This document shows, piece after piece, positions 41,248 to 50,727 of a stretch of 64,000 nt of DNA (position 1 is the first letter of the stretch; each line of letters opens with the position of its first letter). A program made the position numbers and the translations under genes. This DNA comes from an uncultured Campylobacter sp. (lineage in GTDB: Bacteria > Campylobacterota > Campylobacteria > Campylobacterales > Campylobacteraceae): assembly GCF_963526985.1 (NCBI RefSeq), contig NZ_CAURPW010000001.1, positions 1-64,000 on the forward strand, read 5' to 3'. The notes under the pieces were generated by a model, which was not told the DNA's origin, ran no database searches, and worked only from the letters and a program-made list of their open reading frames with translations.

Positions 41248-43005
41248 TTATTTTTCTTTTTCTCGCAGCCTTAACCCTAATTCTCTCAACTGCTCACCGC
41301 TAGCTTCGCTAGGCGCCTTAGTTAGCGGGCACTGAGCGCGCTGAGTTTTAGGGAAGGCGATGACGTCGCGGATCGAGCTAGTTTTATTTACTAGCATATT
41401 TAGCCTATCAAAGCCGATTGCGATACCGCCGTGCGGAGGCGCGCCGAAGCTTAACGCATCGAGCAAGAAGCCGAATTTCTCGCGTTGCTCGGCTTCGTCG
41501 ATACCAAGTAGCTTAAATACCTTTTGCTGGACGTCGTTTTTGTGTATCCTAACGCTACCGCCGCCAAGCTCATAGCCGTTAAGAACGACGTCGTGAGCGA
41601 CCGAGAGGATGTCCTCGAGATCGGGCTCGTCGATATTTTTAGGCATGGTAAAGGGATGGTGCATGGCCGAGTAGCTACCGTCGTCGTTTTGCTCAAACAT
41701 CGGGAAGTCAAGCACCCACAAAAACTCCATTTTGTTTTGGTCGATGATGCCCATTTGCTCGGCTAGGAAAATCCTAAATCGACCCATGTAGTCAAGTACG
41801 ACTTTTTTCTTGCCGGCGCCGAAAAATACGACGTCGCCGACCTTTAGCTCGCAGCGAGCTACAATCTCGTCAAGGTCGCTTTGCTCGAAAAATTTGCAAA
41901 GCGGCCCTTTTAGCCCGTCCTCTTTCATCTGGAAGTAGCCAAGGCCTTGAGCGCCGAATTTGCGGACGAATTCCTCAAAGCGGTTCATCTCGCGCTTACT
42001 AAAGATATTATCGCCGTTTGGTACTTTTAGCGCTTTGACGCGGTTTTTCTTAGGCTCGCTTGCTATTTTGCTAAATATTTCATTTGACGAGCGCGCGAAA
42101 ATGTCGATAACGTCGATCATTTTTAGATCGTAGCGCAGGTCGGGTTTGTCGCTGCCGTAGCTCTCGGTAGCCTCTTTGTAGCTCATGCGGCGGAAAGGTA
42201 TTTGGATATCGTATCCGCAGGCGGCAAAGACGTCTTTTAGCATAGTTTCGGCCATATTTAGGATGTCTTCTTGCTCGATGAAGCTCATCTCGATATCTAT
42301 CTGCGTAAATTCAGGCTGTCTATCCGCGCGCAAGTCCTCGTCGCGGAAACATTTTGCGATCTGGAAATATTTATCAAAGCCAGAGCACATTAAAAGCTGT
42401 TTGAAAAGCTGCGGGCTTTGCGGCAGAGCGTAAAACTGGCCCGGATATACGCGGCTAGGCACTAGATAGTCTCTGGCGCCCTCCGGCGTCGCGCGCGTTA
42501 AAATCGGCGTTTCAAACTCGATAAAGCCCATTTTATCTAGGCTGTTTCTAGCTGCGATCGCCGCTTTTGAGCGCATTTTAAAGATATTTTGAAGTTTCTC
42601 GTTTCTAAGGTCTAAAAATCTGTATTTTAGCCTGATGTCCTCGTTTACGCTCTCGTCGCCGATGACGAAAGGCAGCGGCTCGCTCGGGTTTTCTACTATC
42701 ACTTCGCTGGCTACTACTTCGATCTCGCCCGTTTTTAGGCGCGGATTTACCAGACCTTCGCCGCGAGCGCGGACCTTGCCTTTTATCCTTAGTACGTACT
42801 CGTCGCGAACGTGCGACGCGGCCTCGTGAGAGCTCTTGCTATCTGCCGGATCGCAGACGATCTGGATCAGTCCCGTGCGATCGCGCAGGTCCAAAAATAT
42901 AACGCCGCCGTGGTCGCGGTAGGTATTTACCCAACCGCAAAGCGTAACTTCTTTGCCTATGTCGGCACTGCTTAAATCAGTGCAGTAATGGCTACGCATT
43001 TTCAC
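41248..43005 (-). CDS. aspS: Aspartyl-tRNA synthetase (probably non-discriminating)
   Basis: Class II synthetase, 585 residues, bacterial type: N-terminal OB-fold (VTLCGWVNTYRDHGGVIFLDLRDRTG), motif 2 region (FRDEDLRADRQPEFTQIDIEMSF), the bacterial GAD insertion, and motif 3 (GGIAIGFDRLNML). Campylobacter relies on the GatCAB amidotransferase for Asn-tRNA in many species, hence probably non-discriminating. Divergent from nadK. Full length. Confidence 0.95.
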   Translation of the reverse strand: MKMRSHYCTDLSSADIGKEVTLCGWVNTYRDHGGVIFLDLRDRTGLIQIVCDPADSKSSHEAASHVRDEYVLRIKGKVRARGEGLVNPRLKTGEIEVVASEVIVENPSEPLPFVIGDESVNEDIRLKYRFLDLRNEKLQNIFKMRSKAAIAARNSLDKMGFIEFETPILTRATPEGARDYLVPSRVYPGQFYALPQSPQLFKQLLMCSGFDKYFQIAKCFRDEDLRADRQPEFTQIDIEMSFIEQEDILNMAETMLKDVFAACGYDIQIPFRRMSYKEATESYGSDKPDLRYDLKMIDVIDIFARSSNEIFSKIASEPKKNRVKALKVPNGDNIFSKREMNRFEEFVRKFGAQGLGYFQMKEDGLKGPLCKFFEQSDLDEIVARCELKVGDVVFFGAGKKKVVLDYMGRFRIFLAEQMGIIDQNKMEFLWVLDFPMFEQNDDGSYSAMHHPFTMPKNIDEPDLEDILSVAHDVVLNGYELGGGSVRIHKNDVQQKVFKLLGIDEAEQREKFGFLLDALSFGAPPHGGIAIGFDRLNMLVNKTSSIRDVIAFPKTQRAQCPLTKAPSEASGEQLRELGLRLREKEK

Positions 43006-43032
43006 TCCTTTTGCTGTTTTTAACGCGCCGAT

Positions 43033-43038
43033 TATACT
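43033..43038 (+). promoter_or_regulatory. -10 element of nadK
   Basis: TATACT 55 bp upstream of the chosen nadK ATG, in the aspS-nadK divergent region. Confidence 0.4.
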
Positions 43039-43092
43039 AGAAATTTGCTTGCTCCCAGCTTTTTTAAAACAAAATGTGATAAAATCCGCCCT

Positions 43093-43986
43093 ATGAAAAA
43101 AGAGAATTTATTGCTTCCTTCCGAGATAAAAACGGTCGGATTGGTCGCGAAAATCAACGGCGACGCAGTCAAAAACGCGCGAATTTTGCGCGAGATTTTG
43201 GCTAGATACGGCGTTCAAATTTTGTTTGAAAATGCGCTCGCTAAACATTTAAATTTAAAAGAGGGTTCGAATTTACAAGGATTTGAGGTGCGCGAGCTGG
43301 CTATGGGGTGCGATTTTTTGATCTCGCTTGGAGGCGACGGCACGATCATCTCGCTTTGTAGAAACGCAGCCGAGATTTCGCCCTTCGTGCTCGGCATTCA
43401 CGCAGGCAGGCTGGGATTTTTAACAGATATCACGATGAATGAATGCGAGAAATTTTTCGCCGAGTTTTTCGAGGGTAAATTTGAGGTTGAGACCCCTTTT
43501 ATGCTTGACGTTTTTTTGCACAAAAAAAGCGGGGAAATTTTGCATAAAATCGCATTTAACGACGCGGTAATCGTGGGCGAAAAGGTTGGCTCCATGACGC
43601 ACGTGGAGGCTTTTTGGAACGAAAAATACTTTAACGCGTATTTTGGCGACGGCGTCATCGTCTCTACGCCCGTGGGCTCTACCGGATACAACATGAGCGC
43701 GGGCGGGGCTATAACCTATCCTTTGAGCGAGGTGTTTTTGGTTACGCCCGTTTGCTCGCACTCGCTCACGCAGCGCCCAGTCGTGCTTCCGCGCGGATTT
43801 GAGATCAAATTTAAAACTTCAAGCGCGGCGGTGCTGGTTATCGACGGGCAGGATAGGTATAAGATGAGCGAGCTTGAGGGCGTGAGCATGACGCTAAGCG
43901 CGAGCACGGCGCGGCTAATCCGCCACGTCGGGAGAGATTATTTTCAAATTTTAAAAGAAAAGCTGCATTGGGGTTATAATGATTGA
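43093..43986 (+). CDS. nadK: NAD kinase
   Basis: Phosphorylates NAD to NADP. The GGDGT motif is in FLISLGGDGTIISLCR, with GIHAGRLGFLTD, STPVGSTGYNMSAGG and LPRGFEIKF further on. I chose the ATG at 43093 (about 297 residues) because the longer frame from a TTG at 43045 starts almost at the -10 element. It overlaps recN by 8 bp; the aspS/nadK-recN order matches C. jejuni. Confidence 0.93.
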   Translation: MKKENLLLPSEIKTVGLVAKINGDAVKNARILREILARYGVQILFENALAKHLNLKEGSNLQGFEVRELAMGCDFLISLGGDGTIISLCRNAAEISPFVLGIHAGRLGFLTDITMNECEKFFAEFFEGKFEVETPFMLDVFLHKKSGEILHKIAFNDAVIVGEKVGSMTHVEAFWNEKYFNAYFGDGVIVSTPVGSTGYNMSAGGAITYPLSEVFLVTPVCSHSLTQRPVVLPRGFEIKFKTSSAAVLVIDGQDRYKMSELEGVSMTLSASTARLIRHVGRDYFQILKEKLHWGYND

Positions 43987-45502
43987 GCGGATTTTGATAA
44001 AGCAAAATTTGAGTTTTGAAAACGTCGAGTTAAATTTCGGACGCGGACTTAGTGTATTTACGGGCGTGAGCGGCGCTGGCAAATCGGTCCTGATGGGCTC
44101 GATAATGGCGGTTTTGGGGCTAAAAGATAGCGAAGCAAAGCTGATAGAGGCTGACGTCTCGCATAAATTTAACCTTGAGGAATTCGGTCTTGAGAGCGAG
44201 GAGATAAATACCTTTAAGCTTTTTCGCGACAAAACGACGCGCTACTTTATAAACTCGCAAGCCGTTTCTAAAAAAAATCTAGCCAGCATAGCCAAAGAGC
44301 ACGTCAAATACCTATCCGCAAAGGAAATAAACGAATTTGAAAACGATAGATTTTTAAATTTGCTAGATAGCTTGCAAGCGAAAAAAGACGCTAAATTTAA
44401 GGAAATTTTGAGCGAATTTAGGCTCAAATTTGATGAATTTAGCCAAATCTCGCGCGAGCTGAAAAAAATAATCGACGAAGAAAAAAGAGTGGAGGAGCTA
44501 AAGGAGTTTGCATCCTTTGAAATCAATAAAATAGAAAGCGTGAGCCCGAAAATCGGCGAATTTGACGAGCTAATGGAGCTAAAAAAGCGCCTGAGTAAAA
44601 GGGATAAAATTTTAGAAGCGTGGAATAGGGCGGAGCAAATTTTTAATTTCGAGCAGGCCGTGACGGACGCGCTAAGCATCAGCGATATCGATAGTAGCTT
44701 TTTTGAAGAAGCGATGAACGAGCTGCGAGTAGCGCGCGAAAATCTAAACATGGACGAGCTAGAAGACGTGGATATCGAGGGCGTGCTAGACCGCATCGAG
44801 GCGATAAACTCGCTCGTGCGTCGCTACGGCGGCGAGGAGGAGGCTTTGCAGACGCTAAAAACGCGCAAAGCGGAGCTTGCAAGATACGAAAATATAAGCT
44901 TTGAAAAGAGCGAGCTGGAGCGTAAATTTAAGCAAAATGAAGCCGCGGTAAATGCGCTGGCGGATAAAATCAGCCAGGCTCGCGCGGAAAATTTAAAGGA
45001 GCTTGAAGCGCTCATAAATTCGTTTCTAAAAGAGCTTTATATGAGCGAAATTTCATTAAAGATAAATAGTAAAACCCTAGACGCCGCCGGCAGGGACGAG
45101 GTAAATTTGAGCTTAAACGAGACGGCGCTAAAAAATCTAAGCTCAGGCGAGCTAAACCGATTAAGGCTAGCCTTTATCGCGAGCGAAAGCAAGATCACCG
45201 GAGGCGGCGAGGGCGTCATAATCTTAGATGAAATAGACGCGAATCTAAGCGGAAAAGAGGCGATGAGTATCGCAAACGTGCTGCTAAGCTTAGCCAAATT
45301 TTATCAAATTTTCGCTATCTCGCATCAGCCTCAGCTAAGCTCCAAGGCTGATTCGCATTTTCTAGTCGAAAAGCGCGGCGAAACCTCGAACGTAAGGGAG
45401 CTAAAAAACGAGGAGCGCGTGAATGAGCTAGCTCGTATGATAAGCGGAGAACGCATCACCGAGGAGGCGATAAATTTTGCCCGTCAGCTTTTGGTTGTTT
45501 AA
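43979..45502 (+). CDS. recN: DNA repair ATPase RecN
   Basis: SMC-like protein in double-strand break repair. N-terminal ATPase half with Walker A GVSGAGKSVLMGS (25-37), a long central coiled coil (about 130-345) and the C-terminal half with signature LSSGELNRLRLAF and Walker B GVIILDEIDANLSG, ending with the H-loop AISHQPQLSSKADSH. At 507 residues it is shorter than E. coli RecN (553), mainly in the coiled coil, as in other epsilonproteobacteria. Confidence 0.93.
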   Translation: MIERILIKQNLSFENVELNFGRGLSVFTGVSGAGKSVLMGSIMAVLGLKDSEAKLIEADVSHKFNLEEFGLESEEINTFKLFRDKTTRYFINSQAVSKKNLASIAKEHVKYLSAKEINEFENDRFLNLLDSLQAKKDAKFKEILSEFRLKFDEFSQISRELKKIIDEEKRVEELKEFASFEINKIESVSPKIGEFDELMELKKRLSKRDKILEAWNRAEQIFNFEQAVTDALSISDIDSSFFEEAMNELRVARENLNMDELEDVDIEGVLDRIEAINSLVRRYGGEEEALQTLKTRKAELARYENISFEKSELERKFKQNEAAVNALADKISQARAENLKELEALINSFLKELYMSEISLKINSKTLDAAGRDEVNLSLNETALKNLSSGELNRLRLAFIASESKITGGGEGVIILDEIDANLSGKEAMSIANVLLSLAKFYQIFAISHQPQLSSKADSHFLVEKRGETSNVRELKNEERVNELARMISGERITEEAINFARQLLVV

Positions 45503-45573
45503 GTTTGGCTTAAAATTTAGGTTGAAAAAAGAAAAGTAATGGTATATTCTCAAAAATTTTTAAATGGGTATTT

Positions 45574-46827
45574 ATGGAAAAAAGTAAAATTTTAATAGTA
45601 GAAGACAACAAAGCCTTAGCAAAGCTAATCGCTAAAAAGATGGAAGATAATACTGAAATGCAAGTGGACGTCGCTCACAGCTTGGCCGAAGCGCAGGCGT
45701 TTCTTACGAAGGCTAAGGATTATTTTATAACTTTGCTCGATTTAAATTTGCCCGATGCTCCAAACGGCGAAGTGGTCGATTTCGTAGCGTCTAAGGGACT
45801 GCCGATTATAGTTTTAACGGGCAGTATGGACGATAAGACTAGAGAGACTTTTATGGATAAGGACATCGTGGACTACGTCTATAAGGGAAATATGAGCGAC
45901 GTAAATTATATATTTCATATGATAGATAGGCTAAAAAACAACAAGCAGTATAAAGTCATGGTAGTAGAAGACGTAATGCAGACCAGAAACGACGTAAAAA
46001 AAATATTGCAAAATTTGCAGTTTCAAGTATTTACGGCGGCTCACGGCGAAGAGGCGATGAATTATTTTGCCGATAATCCCGATATAAAACTCGTGGTTTC
46101 TGATTACGGCATGCCGGTAAAAGATGGTTTGGAGGTTTTAAAAGAGCTAAGGGAACAAAAAGATAAAAACGAGCTAGGCGTTATAATGATGACTAGCGCG
46201 AACGAAAACGTTAGCGGCGCGGTATTTTTGAAAAACGGAGCTAATGATTTTATCGCTAAGCCGTTTTTAAAAGAAGAGCTTATTTGCCGCGTAAATAATA
46301 CCATAGAAAATATGGAAAATATCAATAAAATCGCAAATTTCGCCAATAAAGATTTTCTAACCGGATTATTTAATAGAAGGTATTTCTACGACGATATGCA
46401 AGAATACTTGGCAAGTTTGGAAGAAAATCCTATGCCTTACGCCGTAGCCGTGATCGATGTAGACGGGCTTAAAAATATCAACGATAAATACGGACAAGAT
46501 AGCGGCGATAAAATTTTAAAACTGCTGGCTAAAAAATTAATTGACGACACCAAAAGCAGCGATATAGCGGCTAGATTCGGCGGCGGAGAATTTTGCGTTT
46601 TATTAAAAAACGTATCGCAAGAAGACGCGGTTAAATTTTTCGTCGGATTAAGAGCCGCAATAGCAGCCAATCCGGTAAATATTAAAAACGAATCGGTTAA
46701 AATTTCGGTTTCCATAGGCGTTACTTTCGGTAAAAGCGATTATAACGTCGACGAGATTTTGGAGCTTGCCGACGAGGCTCTTTATAGAGCTAAACAAAAC
46801 GGTCGAAATAGGGTGGAAATAGCCTAA
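45574..46827 (+). CDS. cbrR: Response regulator REC-REC-GGDEF (CbrR-like) with a GGGEF site
   Basis: A 417-residue regulator with two receiver domains (phosphorylatable D56 in LLDLNLPD, D177 in VVSDYGMP) and a C-terminal GGDEF domain from about 255. In C. jejuni the equivalent gene after recN is cbrR, needed for bile resistance. The catalytic loop reads RFGGGEF (334-340), so the acidic third residue that binds metal is Gly338, and YGHxxGD is YGQDSGD; the inhibitory RxxD site is KSSD. Diguanylate cyclase activity is therefore doubtful. A TATATT element lies in the 71-bp gap after recN. Confidence 0.87.
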   Translation: MEKSKILIVEDNKALAKLIAKKMEDNTEMQVDVAHSLAEAQAFLTKAKDYFITLLDLNLPDAPNGEVVDFVASKGLPIIVLTGSMDDKTRETFMDKDIVDYVYKGNMSDVNYIFHMIDRLKNNKQYKVMVVEDVMQTRNDVKKILQNLQFQVFTAAHGEEAMNYFADNPDIKLVVSDYGMPVKDGLEVLKELREQKDKNELGVIMMTSANENVSGAVFLKNGANDFIAKPFLKEELICRVNNTIENMENINKIANFANKDFLTGLFNRRYFYDDMQEYLASLEENPMPYAVAVIDVDGLKNINDKYGQDSGDKILKLLAKKLIDDTKSSDIAARFGGGEFCVLLKNVSQEDAVKFFVGLRAAIAANPVNIKNESVKISVSIGVTFGKSDYNVDEILELADEALYRAKQNGRNRVEIA

Positions 46828-47612
46828 TGATAATAGACACGCATTGTCATCTGGATGACAAAAGCTTTGACGGCGACCTTGCGCAAGTTATCGAAAATGC
46901 CCATAAAAACGGTATCGATGGAGTACTGATACCTGGGGCTGATATCAATGATTTACCAAAAGCGGCTAAAATAACTCGTGAATTTGAAAACGTATTTTTT
47001 GCCGTCGGAGTTCATCCGTATGAAAAGGCGGGATTTGACGAAGAGACGCTGCGTAAATTTGCGCGGGACGAAAAGTGTATAGCCGTGGGCGAATGCGGGC
47101 TTGATTATTTCCGCTTGCCTAAGGATGAAAACGAAAAAGAAGCGGAAAAAGCCGAACAAAAGCGCGTATTTAGAGCGCAGCTTGATATGGCCGTAGAGTT
47201 AAATTTGCCCGTTATCTTGCACATAAGAGACGCAAACGAAGATAGTTTTAATATCTTAAAAGAGTATGCAAGCAGGCTAGTTGCTGCGGTTTTGCACTGC
47301 TATAACGCTTCGCCGTTGCTTTTAGAGCTTGCTAAAATGGGCGAATTTTATTTTGGTATCGGCGGAGTTTTGACGTTTAAAAACGCAAAGAATTTGGTTC
47401 AAATTTTGCCCCAAATTCCGCGAGATAGGCTGCTACTTGAAACCGATGCGCCGTATCTGACGCCGGAGCCCTTTAGAGGCAAAAGAAACGAGCCTGCTTT
47501 TACGCGGTTGGTTGCGGCAAAGATGGCTGAGATTTTAAATTTAAAAGAAGAAGAGGTAATGCAAATAACTACGAAAAACGCGAAGAAAATTTTTACGAAA
47601 TTTAACACGTAA
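46827..47612 (+). CDS. tatD: TatD-family metal-dependent nuclease
   Basis: TIM-barrel hydrolase with 3'-5' exonuclease-type activity in characterised members. Metal ligands are seen in DTHCHLDD (4-11), VGECGLDYF, HIRDAN, LHCYN and ETDAPYLTP. 261 residues. It overlaps cbrR by one base (TAATG), so it is in the same transcript; an aaggag site for the next gene follows 12 bp later. Confidence 0.92.
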   Translation: MIIDTHCHLDDKSFDGDLAQVIENAHKNGIDGVLIPGADINDLPKAAKITREFENVFFAVGVHPYEKAGFDEETLRKFARDEKCIAVGECGLDYFRLPKDENEKEAEKAEQKRVFRAQLDMAVELNLPVILHIRDANEDSFNILKEYASRLVAAVLHCYNASPLLLELAKMGEFYFGIGGVLTFKNAKNLVQILPQIPRDRLLLETDAPYLTPEPFRGKRNEPAFTRLVAAKMAEILNLKEEEVMQITTKNAKKIFTKFNT

Positions 47613-47624
47613 TCAAGGAGAAAA

Positions 47625-48836
47625 ATGAAAATCTTTAGAGTAATAATGCTGTGTCTAGCCTGTGCGGGATGGCTTTTTGCGTCCGCAACCGGTAGCGACT
47701 CAGAGCAAACCCAAAAGATGATCTTAAAAGAATTCGACATAGACGCTAAATTTATGAAGAGTTCTCATTATAACGATATAAAAAAATCTATCAAAGATAG
47801 CAAAAGAAAAGAGTTTGCCGATACTATAAGAAACGGTCATAAGCATATACCGATGCTTCAAAAGATTATAGAAGATTCCGGTATCCCGGAGTCGTTTTTA
47901 TATCTTGCTATGACGGAGTCCGGTTTTTCAAACCATATAGTATCTAGCAAGAAAGCCATCGGAATTTGGCAATTTATGGAGTCTACGGCTAGGCTTTACG
48001 GCCTTAGAGTCGATAAATATGCCGACGAGCGAAAAGACCCTATGGCGGCTACCGCTGCAGCCACTAAATACCTACAAAGCTTAAAAAACGACTTTGGCAA
48101 GTGGTATCTTGCAATGATGGCCTATAACTGCGGCGACGCAAGGCTAAGGGAAGGAATAAAAAAGGCCGGCACCGACGATCTAGCCGTTTTACTCGACGAT
48201 AAAAAAAGCTATATTCCCAAAGAGACGAAAAGATTCGTAAAGAAAATTTTAACCATCGCGCATATAGCCAAAGAACAAGAAAGCTTGGTGGCTAAAACCA
48301 AGACCCAAGATGCCGTCAAAAGTGCCGAACTATCTAAGGTAAGCGTCCCGGGCGGTACTACGCTGATGGAGGTTGGCGACAGCATAGGACTTAGTCTAAA
48401 AAAGATGAAAGAAAACAACATGCATTTAAAATTCGTCTACACTCCCCCGACGCAAAAGCCGTACTATCTATATATACCGTCTAATAAAAAGAAAATGTTT
48501 AACGATAATTTCGAGGCTGCAAAAAATAGAAAATTTGAAATTTATACTGTCAAAGAAAACGATACGTTGCTAACCATAGCCGAAAAAACGGGCGTAAATC
48601 ATAAAATTATAAAAGAATACAACGGCCTTGCTTCAAATGAAATTAAGCCTGATCAAAAACTAGTCATACCTAGCGAACAAAATGTAAATTATTTGGCGGA
48701 ATACATGGTAAAAAGCGGAGAGACGCTGGGTGAAGTGTCGCAAAAATTCGATGTCGCGCTTGAAGATCTAAAAGAGGCTAATACGCTAATGAGCTCAAAC
48801 GGTTCTATAGGAGCTAAACTTGCCGCAACCGAGTAG
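47625..48836 (+). CDS. mltD: Membrane-bound lytic transglycosylase MltD-like with LysM domains
   Basis: Cleaves peptidoglycan glycan strands. Signal peptide (MKIFRVIMLCLACAGWLFAS), a transglycosylase domain with catalytic Glu in YLAMTESGFSNHIVSSKKAIGIWQFM, then LysM repeats at about 305-347 (YTVKENDTLLTIAEKTGV) and about 357-400 (YMVKSGETLGEVSQKFDV). The cysteine in the signal region (CACAG) is not a convincing lipobox. 403 residues. It overlaps rlpA by 17 bp. Confidence 0.9.
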   Translation: MKIFRVIMLCLACAGWLFASATGSDSEQTQKMILKEFDIDAKFMKSSHYNDIKKSIKDSKRKEFADTIRNGHKHIPMLQKIIEDSGIPESFLYLAMTESGFSNHIVSSKKAIGIWQFMESTARLYGLRVDKYADERKDPMAATAAATKYLQSLKNDFGKWYLAMMAYNCGDARLREGIKKAGTDDLAVLLDDKKSYIPKETKRFVKKILTIAHIAKEQESLVAKTKTQDAVKSAELSKVSVPGGTTLMEVGDSIGLSLKKMKENNMHLKFVYTPPTQKPYYLYIPSNKKKMFNDNFEAAKNRKFEIYTVKENDTLLTIAEKTGVNHKIIKEYNGLASNEIKPDQKLVIPSEQNVNYLAEYMVKSGETLGEVSQKFDVALEDLKEANTLMSSNGSIGAKLAATE

Positions 48837-49677
48837 AGTTAAATTTATATTTTTTAGCCTATTTTTGGTTTTTTTTATGAGCGGCTGTTCGTTTTTGACC
48901 TCGCCTATGGGCGGCATAACGGGCGGCGGTTCTAAAAAAGGCGGAAGCGGTAAAATAAACTCGTCTAAAGGTATGCACGAAGCCACGATGCGTCCCTATA
49001 CCATAAACGGTAAAACGTACTATCCTACGGTCGTTAAAGTCGGCGATAGAGCTAGCGGAGTAGCTAGCTGGTACGGGCCTGATTTTCACGGTAAAAGGAC
49101 GTCAAACGGGGAAGTATACGACATGCACGCTATGACGGCGGCGCATAAGACGCTACCGATGAATACGATGGTACGCGTGACGAATATAAAAAACGGCAAA
49201 AGCATCGTCGTGCGTATCAACGACAGAGGTCCTTTCGTGGCCGGGCGCGTAATCGACCTTTCAAAAATAGGTGCGGTAAAGCTTGACGTATTTAACGCCG
49301 GTACGGCTCCTGTTTTACTCGAAGTCGTAGGCTTTAACGGTAACGTTAGCGACAAAACTACCGCTCAGGCGCCTCAGGCTAAAAATAAACCTAGCGCGCA
49401 AAGTTCGGGTATAGCTAAAACCCAGCAGCAAAGTTTTGTCGGCGGAGTCTTTATGGTGCAAATCGGCGCGTTTAAAAATTTAAGCGGCGCAAATGCGCAA
49501 AGACAGCAATACGCCGGTAAATACGGTAATGGAGCGTATGATACGGTTATAAAGTCTTACGAGCTTGACGGAGGCAAGGTATATAGAGTGTTTATAGCCG
49601 GCTTTAGAAGCGAGGACGAGGCTAAAGACTTTATAAATGCCGGTCATATCGCGGGCGCGTTTTTCGTGAGAGAATAA
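48820..49677 (+). CDS. rlpA: Septal lipoprotein RlpA (DPBB and SPOR domains)
   Basis: A 285-residue lipoprotein: signal and lipobox FFMSGC, DPBB transglycosylase domain GVASWYGPDFHGKRTSNGE... with RINDRGPFVAGRVIDLS, and a C-terminal SPOR domain (FMVQIGAFKNLSGANAQ... VYRVFIAGF) that binds denuded glycan at division sites. The start is TTG, supported by AGGAG 6 nt before it and by the position of the signal peptide. It overlaps mltD, pairing two murein hydrolases. Confidence 0.92.
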   Translation: MPQPSRVKFIFFSLFLVFFMSGCSFLTSPMGGITGGGSKKGGSGKINSSKGMHEATMRPYTINGKTYYPTVVKVGDRASGVASWYGPDFHGKRTSNGEVYDMHAMTAAHKTLPMNTMVRVTNIKNGKSIVVRINDRGPFVAGRVIDLSKIGAVKLDVFNAGTAPVLLEVVGFNGNVSDKTTAQAPQAKNKPSAQSSGIAKTQQQSFVGGVFMVQIGAFKNLSGANAQRQQYAGKYGNGAYDTVIKSYELDGGKVYRVFIAGFRSEDEAKDFINAGHIAGAFFVRE

Positions 49678-49678
49678 A

Positions 49679-50242
49679 ATGCAAAGAAAGACAAAAGAGA
49701 CGGATATTAGCCTAGAGCTTGAAATTTACGGTAGTGGTAAAGCCCAGATAAGCACGGGTATAGGGTTTTTCGATCATATGCTTGAGGCTTTTTGCAAGCA
49801 TGCGCTTTTTGATATAAAGCTTGCTTGCAAGGGCGATTTGCACGTAGATTTTCATCACAGCGTAGAGGACGTAGGTATTGTTATCGGACAAGCCTTAAGA
49901 GAGAAAATTTATCCGCTTAGCGGAGTCGAGAGATTTGGCGAGGCGACGGTGGTTATGGACGAGGCTGCGGTAAACTGCGCGCTTGATCTTTCAAATCGCC
50001 CGTTTTTAGTCTATGAGAGTATAAACGAAGGCAAAGTCGGCGAATTTGACGTAGAGCTGGCGAATGAATTTTTCCAAGCCCTAGCTTTTAATGCCGCAAT
50101 TACGCTACATATCGCTAAAATTCGCGGACGAAACTCTCATCATATTTTGGAGGCTAGCTTTAAGGCCTGCGCCGTCGCGCTAAGAAGAGCCTTAACCAAA
50201 AACTCCAGAGTCGGCGTACCTAGCACAAAGGGCGTGCTATGA
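49679..50242 (+). CDS. hisB: Imidazoleglycerol-phosphate dehydratase
   Basis: Histidine biosynthesis enzyme. The 187-residue monofunctional form has the manganese-binding His/Glu motifs GIGFFDHMLEAFCKH, DLHVDFHHSVEDVGI and RGRNSHHILEA. No phosphatase domain is fused, unlike E. coli HisB. It sits alone among envelope genes, starting 1 bp after the rlpA stop and overlapping kdsC by 4 bp; other his genes are not in the window. Confidence 0.94.
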   Translation: MQRKTKETDISLELEIYGSGKAQISTGIGFFDHMLEAFCKHALFDIKLACKGDLHVDFHHSVEDVGIVIGQALREKIYPLSGVERFGEATVVMDEAAVNCALDLSNRPFLVYESINEGKVGEFDVELANEFFQALAFNAAITLHIAKIRGRNSHHILEASFKACAVALRRALTKNSRVGVPSTKGVL

Positions 50243-50727
50243 TAGAGATTGTATTTTTAGACGTAGACGGCTGTCTAACCGACGGCAAGATCGTTTATAG
50301 CCCTAACGGCGATGAGCTTAAATTTTTTGACGTTAAGGACGGGTACGCTATCGAGAGTTGGCTAAAGCTTGGCAAAAAAGCAGCGATCATCACGGGCAGA
50401 AGCTCTCCAATCGTCGAAAAAAGGGCGCAGGATCTAAAAATAACGCACGTCTATCAAGGCGTTAGCGATAAATTTGAAACCGCAAAACAGATACTGGAAT
50501 TTGAAGGGCTGGAGTTTGAAAACGCTGCGGCTATAGGCGATGATTATAACGACTACAAGCTGCTAAAAAGCGTCGGATGGAGCTTTAAACCAAAAAACGC
50601 GATCAAAGAGCTTGAAGTAAAAACGAAGCTTAATCACAAAGGCGGTAACGGTGCGGTGCGCGAGATGATAGAGATGCTTATAGACAGCGAAGGCTTAAGG
50701 CAAGAGTGGGCTAAACGTTGGTTATAA
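50239..50727 (+). CDS. kdsC: 3-deoxy-manno-octulosonate-8-phosphatase
   Basis: HAD phosphatase giving free Kdo for LPS. Class C0 HAD (no cap), 162 residues: FLDVDGCLTDGK (nucleophile and acid Asp), IITGRSSPIV, and IGDDYNDYKLL. Acts just before kdsB, whose gene is at 18118. Followed by lptC and lptA, the conserved Kdo/LPS-transport order. Confidence 0.93.
   Translation: MIEIVFLDVDGCLTDGKIVYSPNGDELKFFDVKDGYAIESWLKLGKKAAIITGRSSPIVEKRAQDLKITHVYQGVSDKFETAKQILEFEGLEFENAAAIGDDYNDYKLLKSVGWSFKPKNAIKELEVKTKLNHKGGNGAVREMIEMLIDSEGLRQEWAKRWL

Noticed and set aside
44242..44796. 184-codon frame antisense to recN
   Set aside because: A serine/leucine-rich product complementary to the coiled-coil coding part of recN; no ribosome-binding site.
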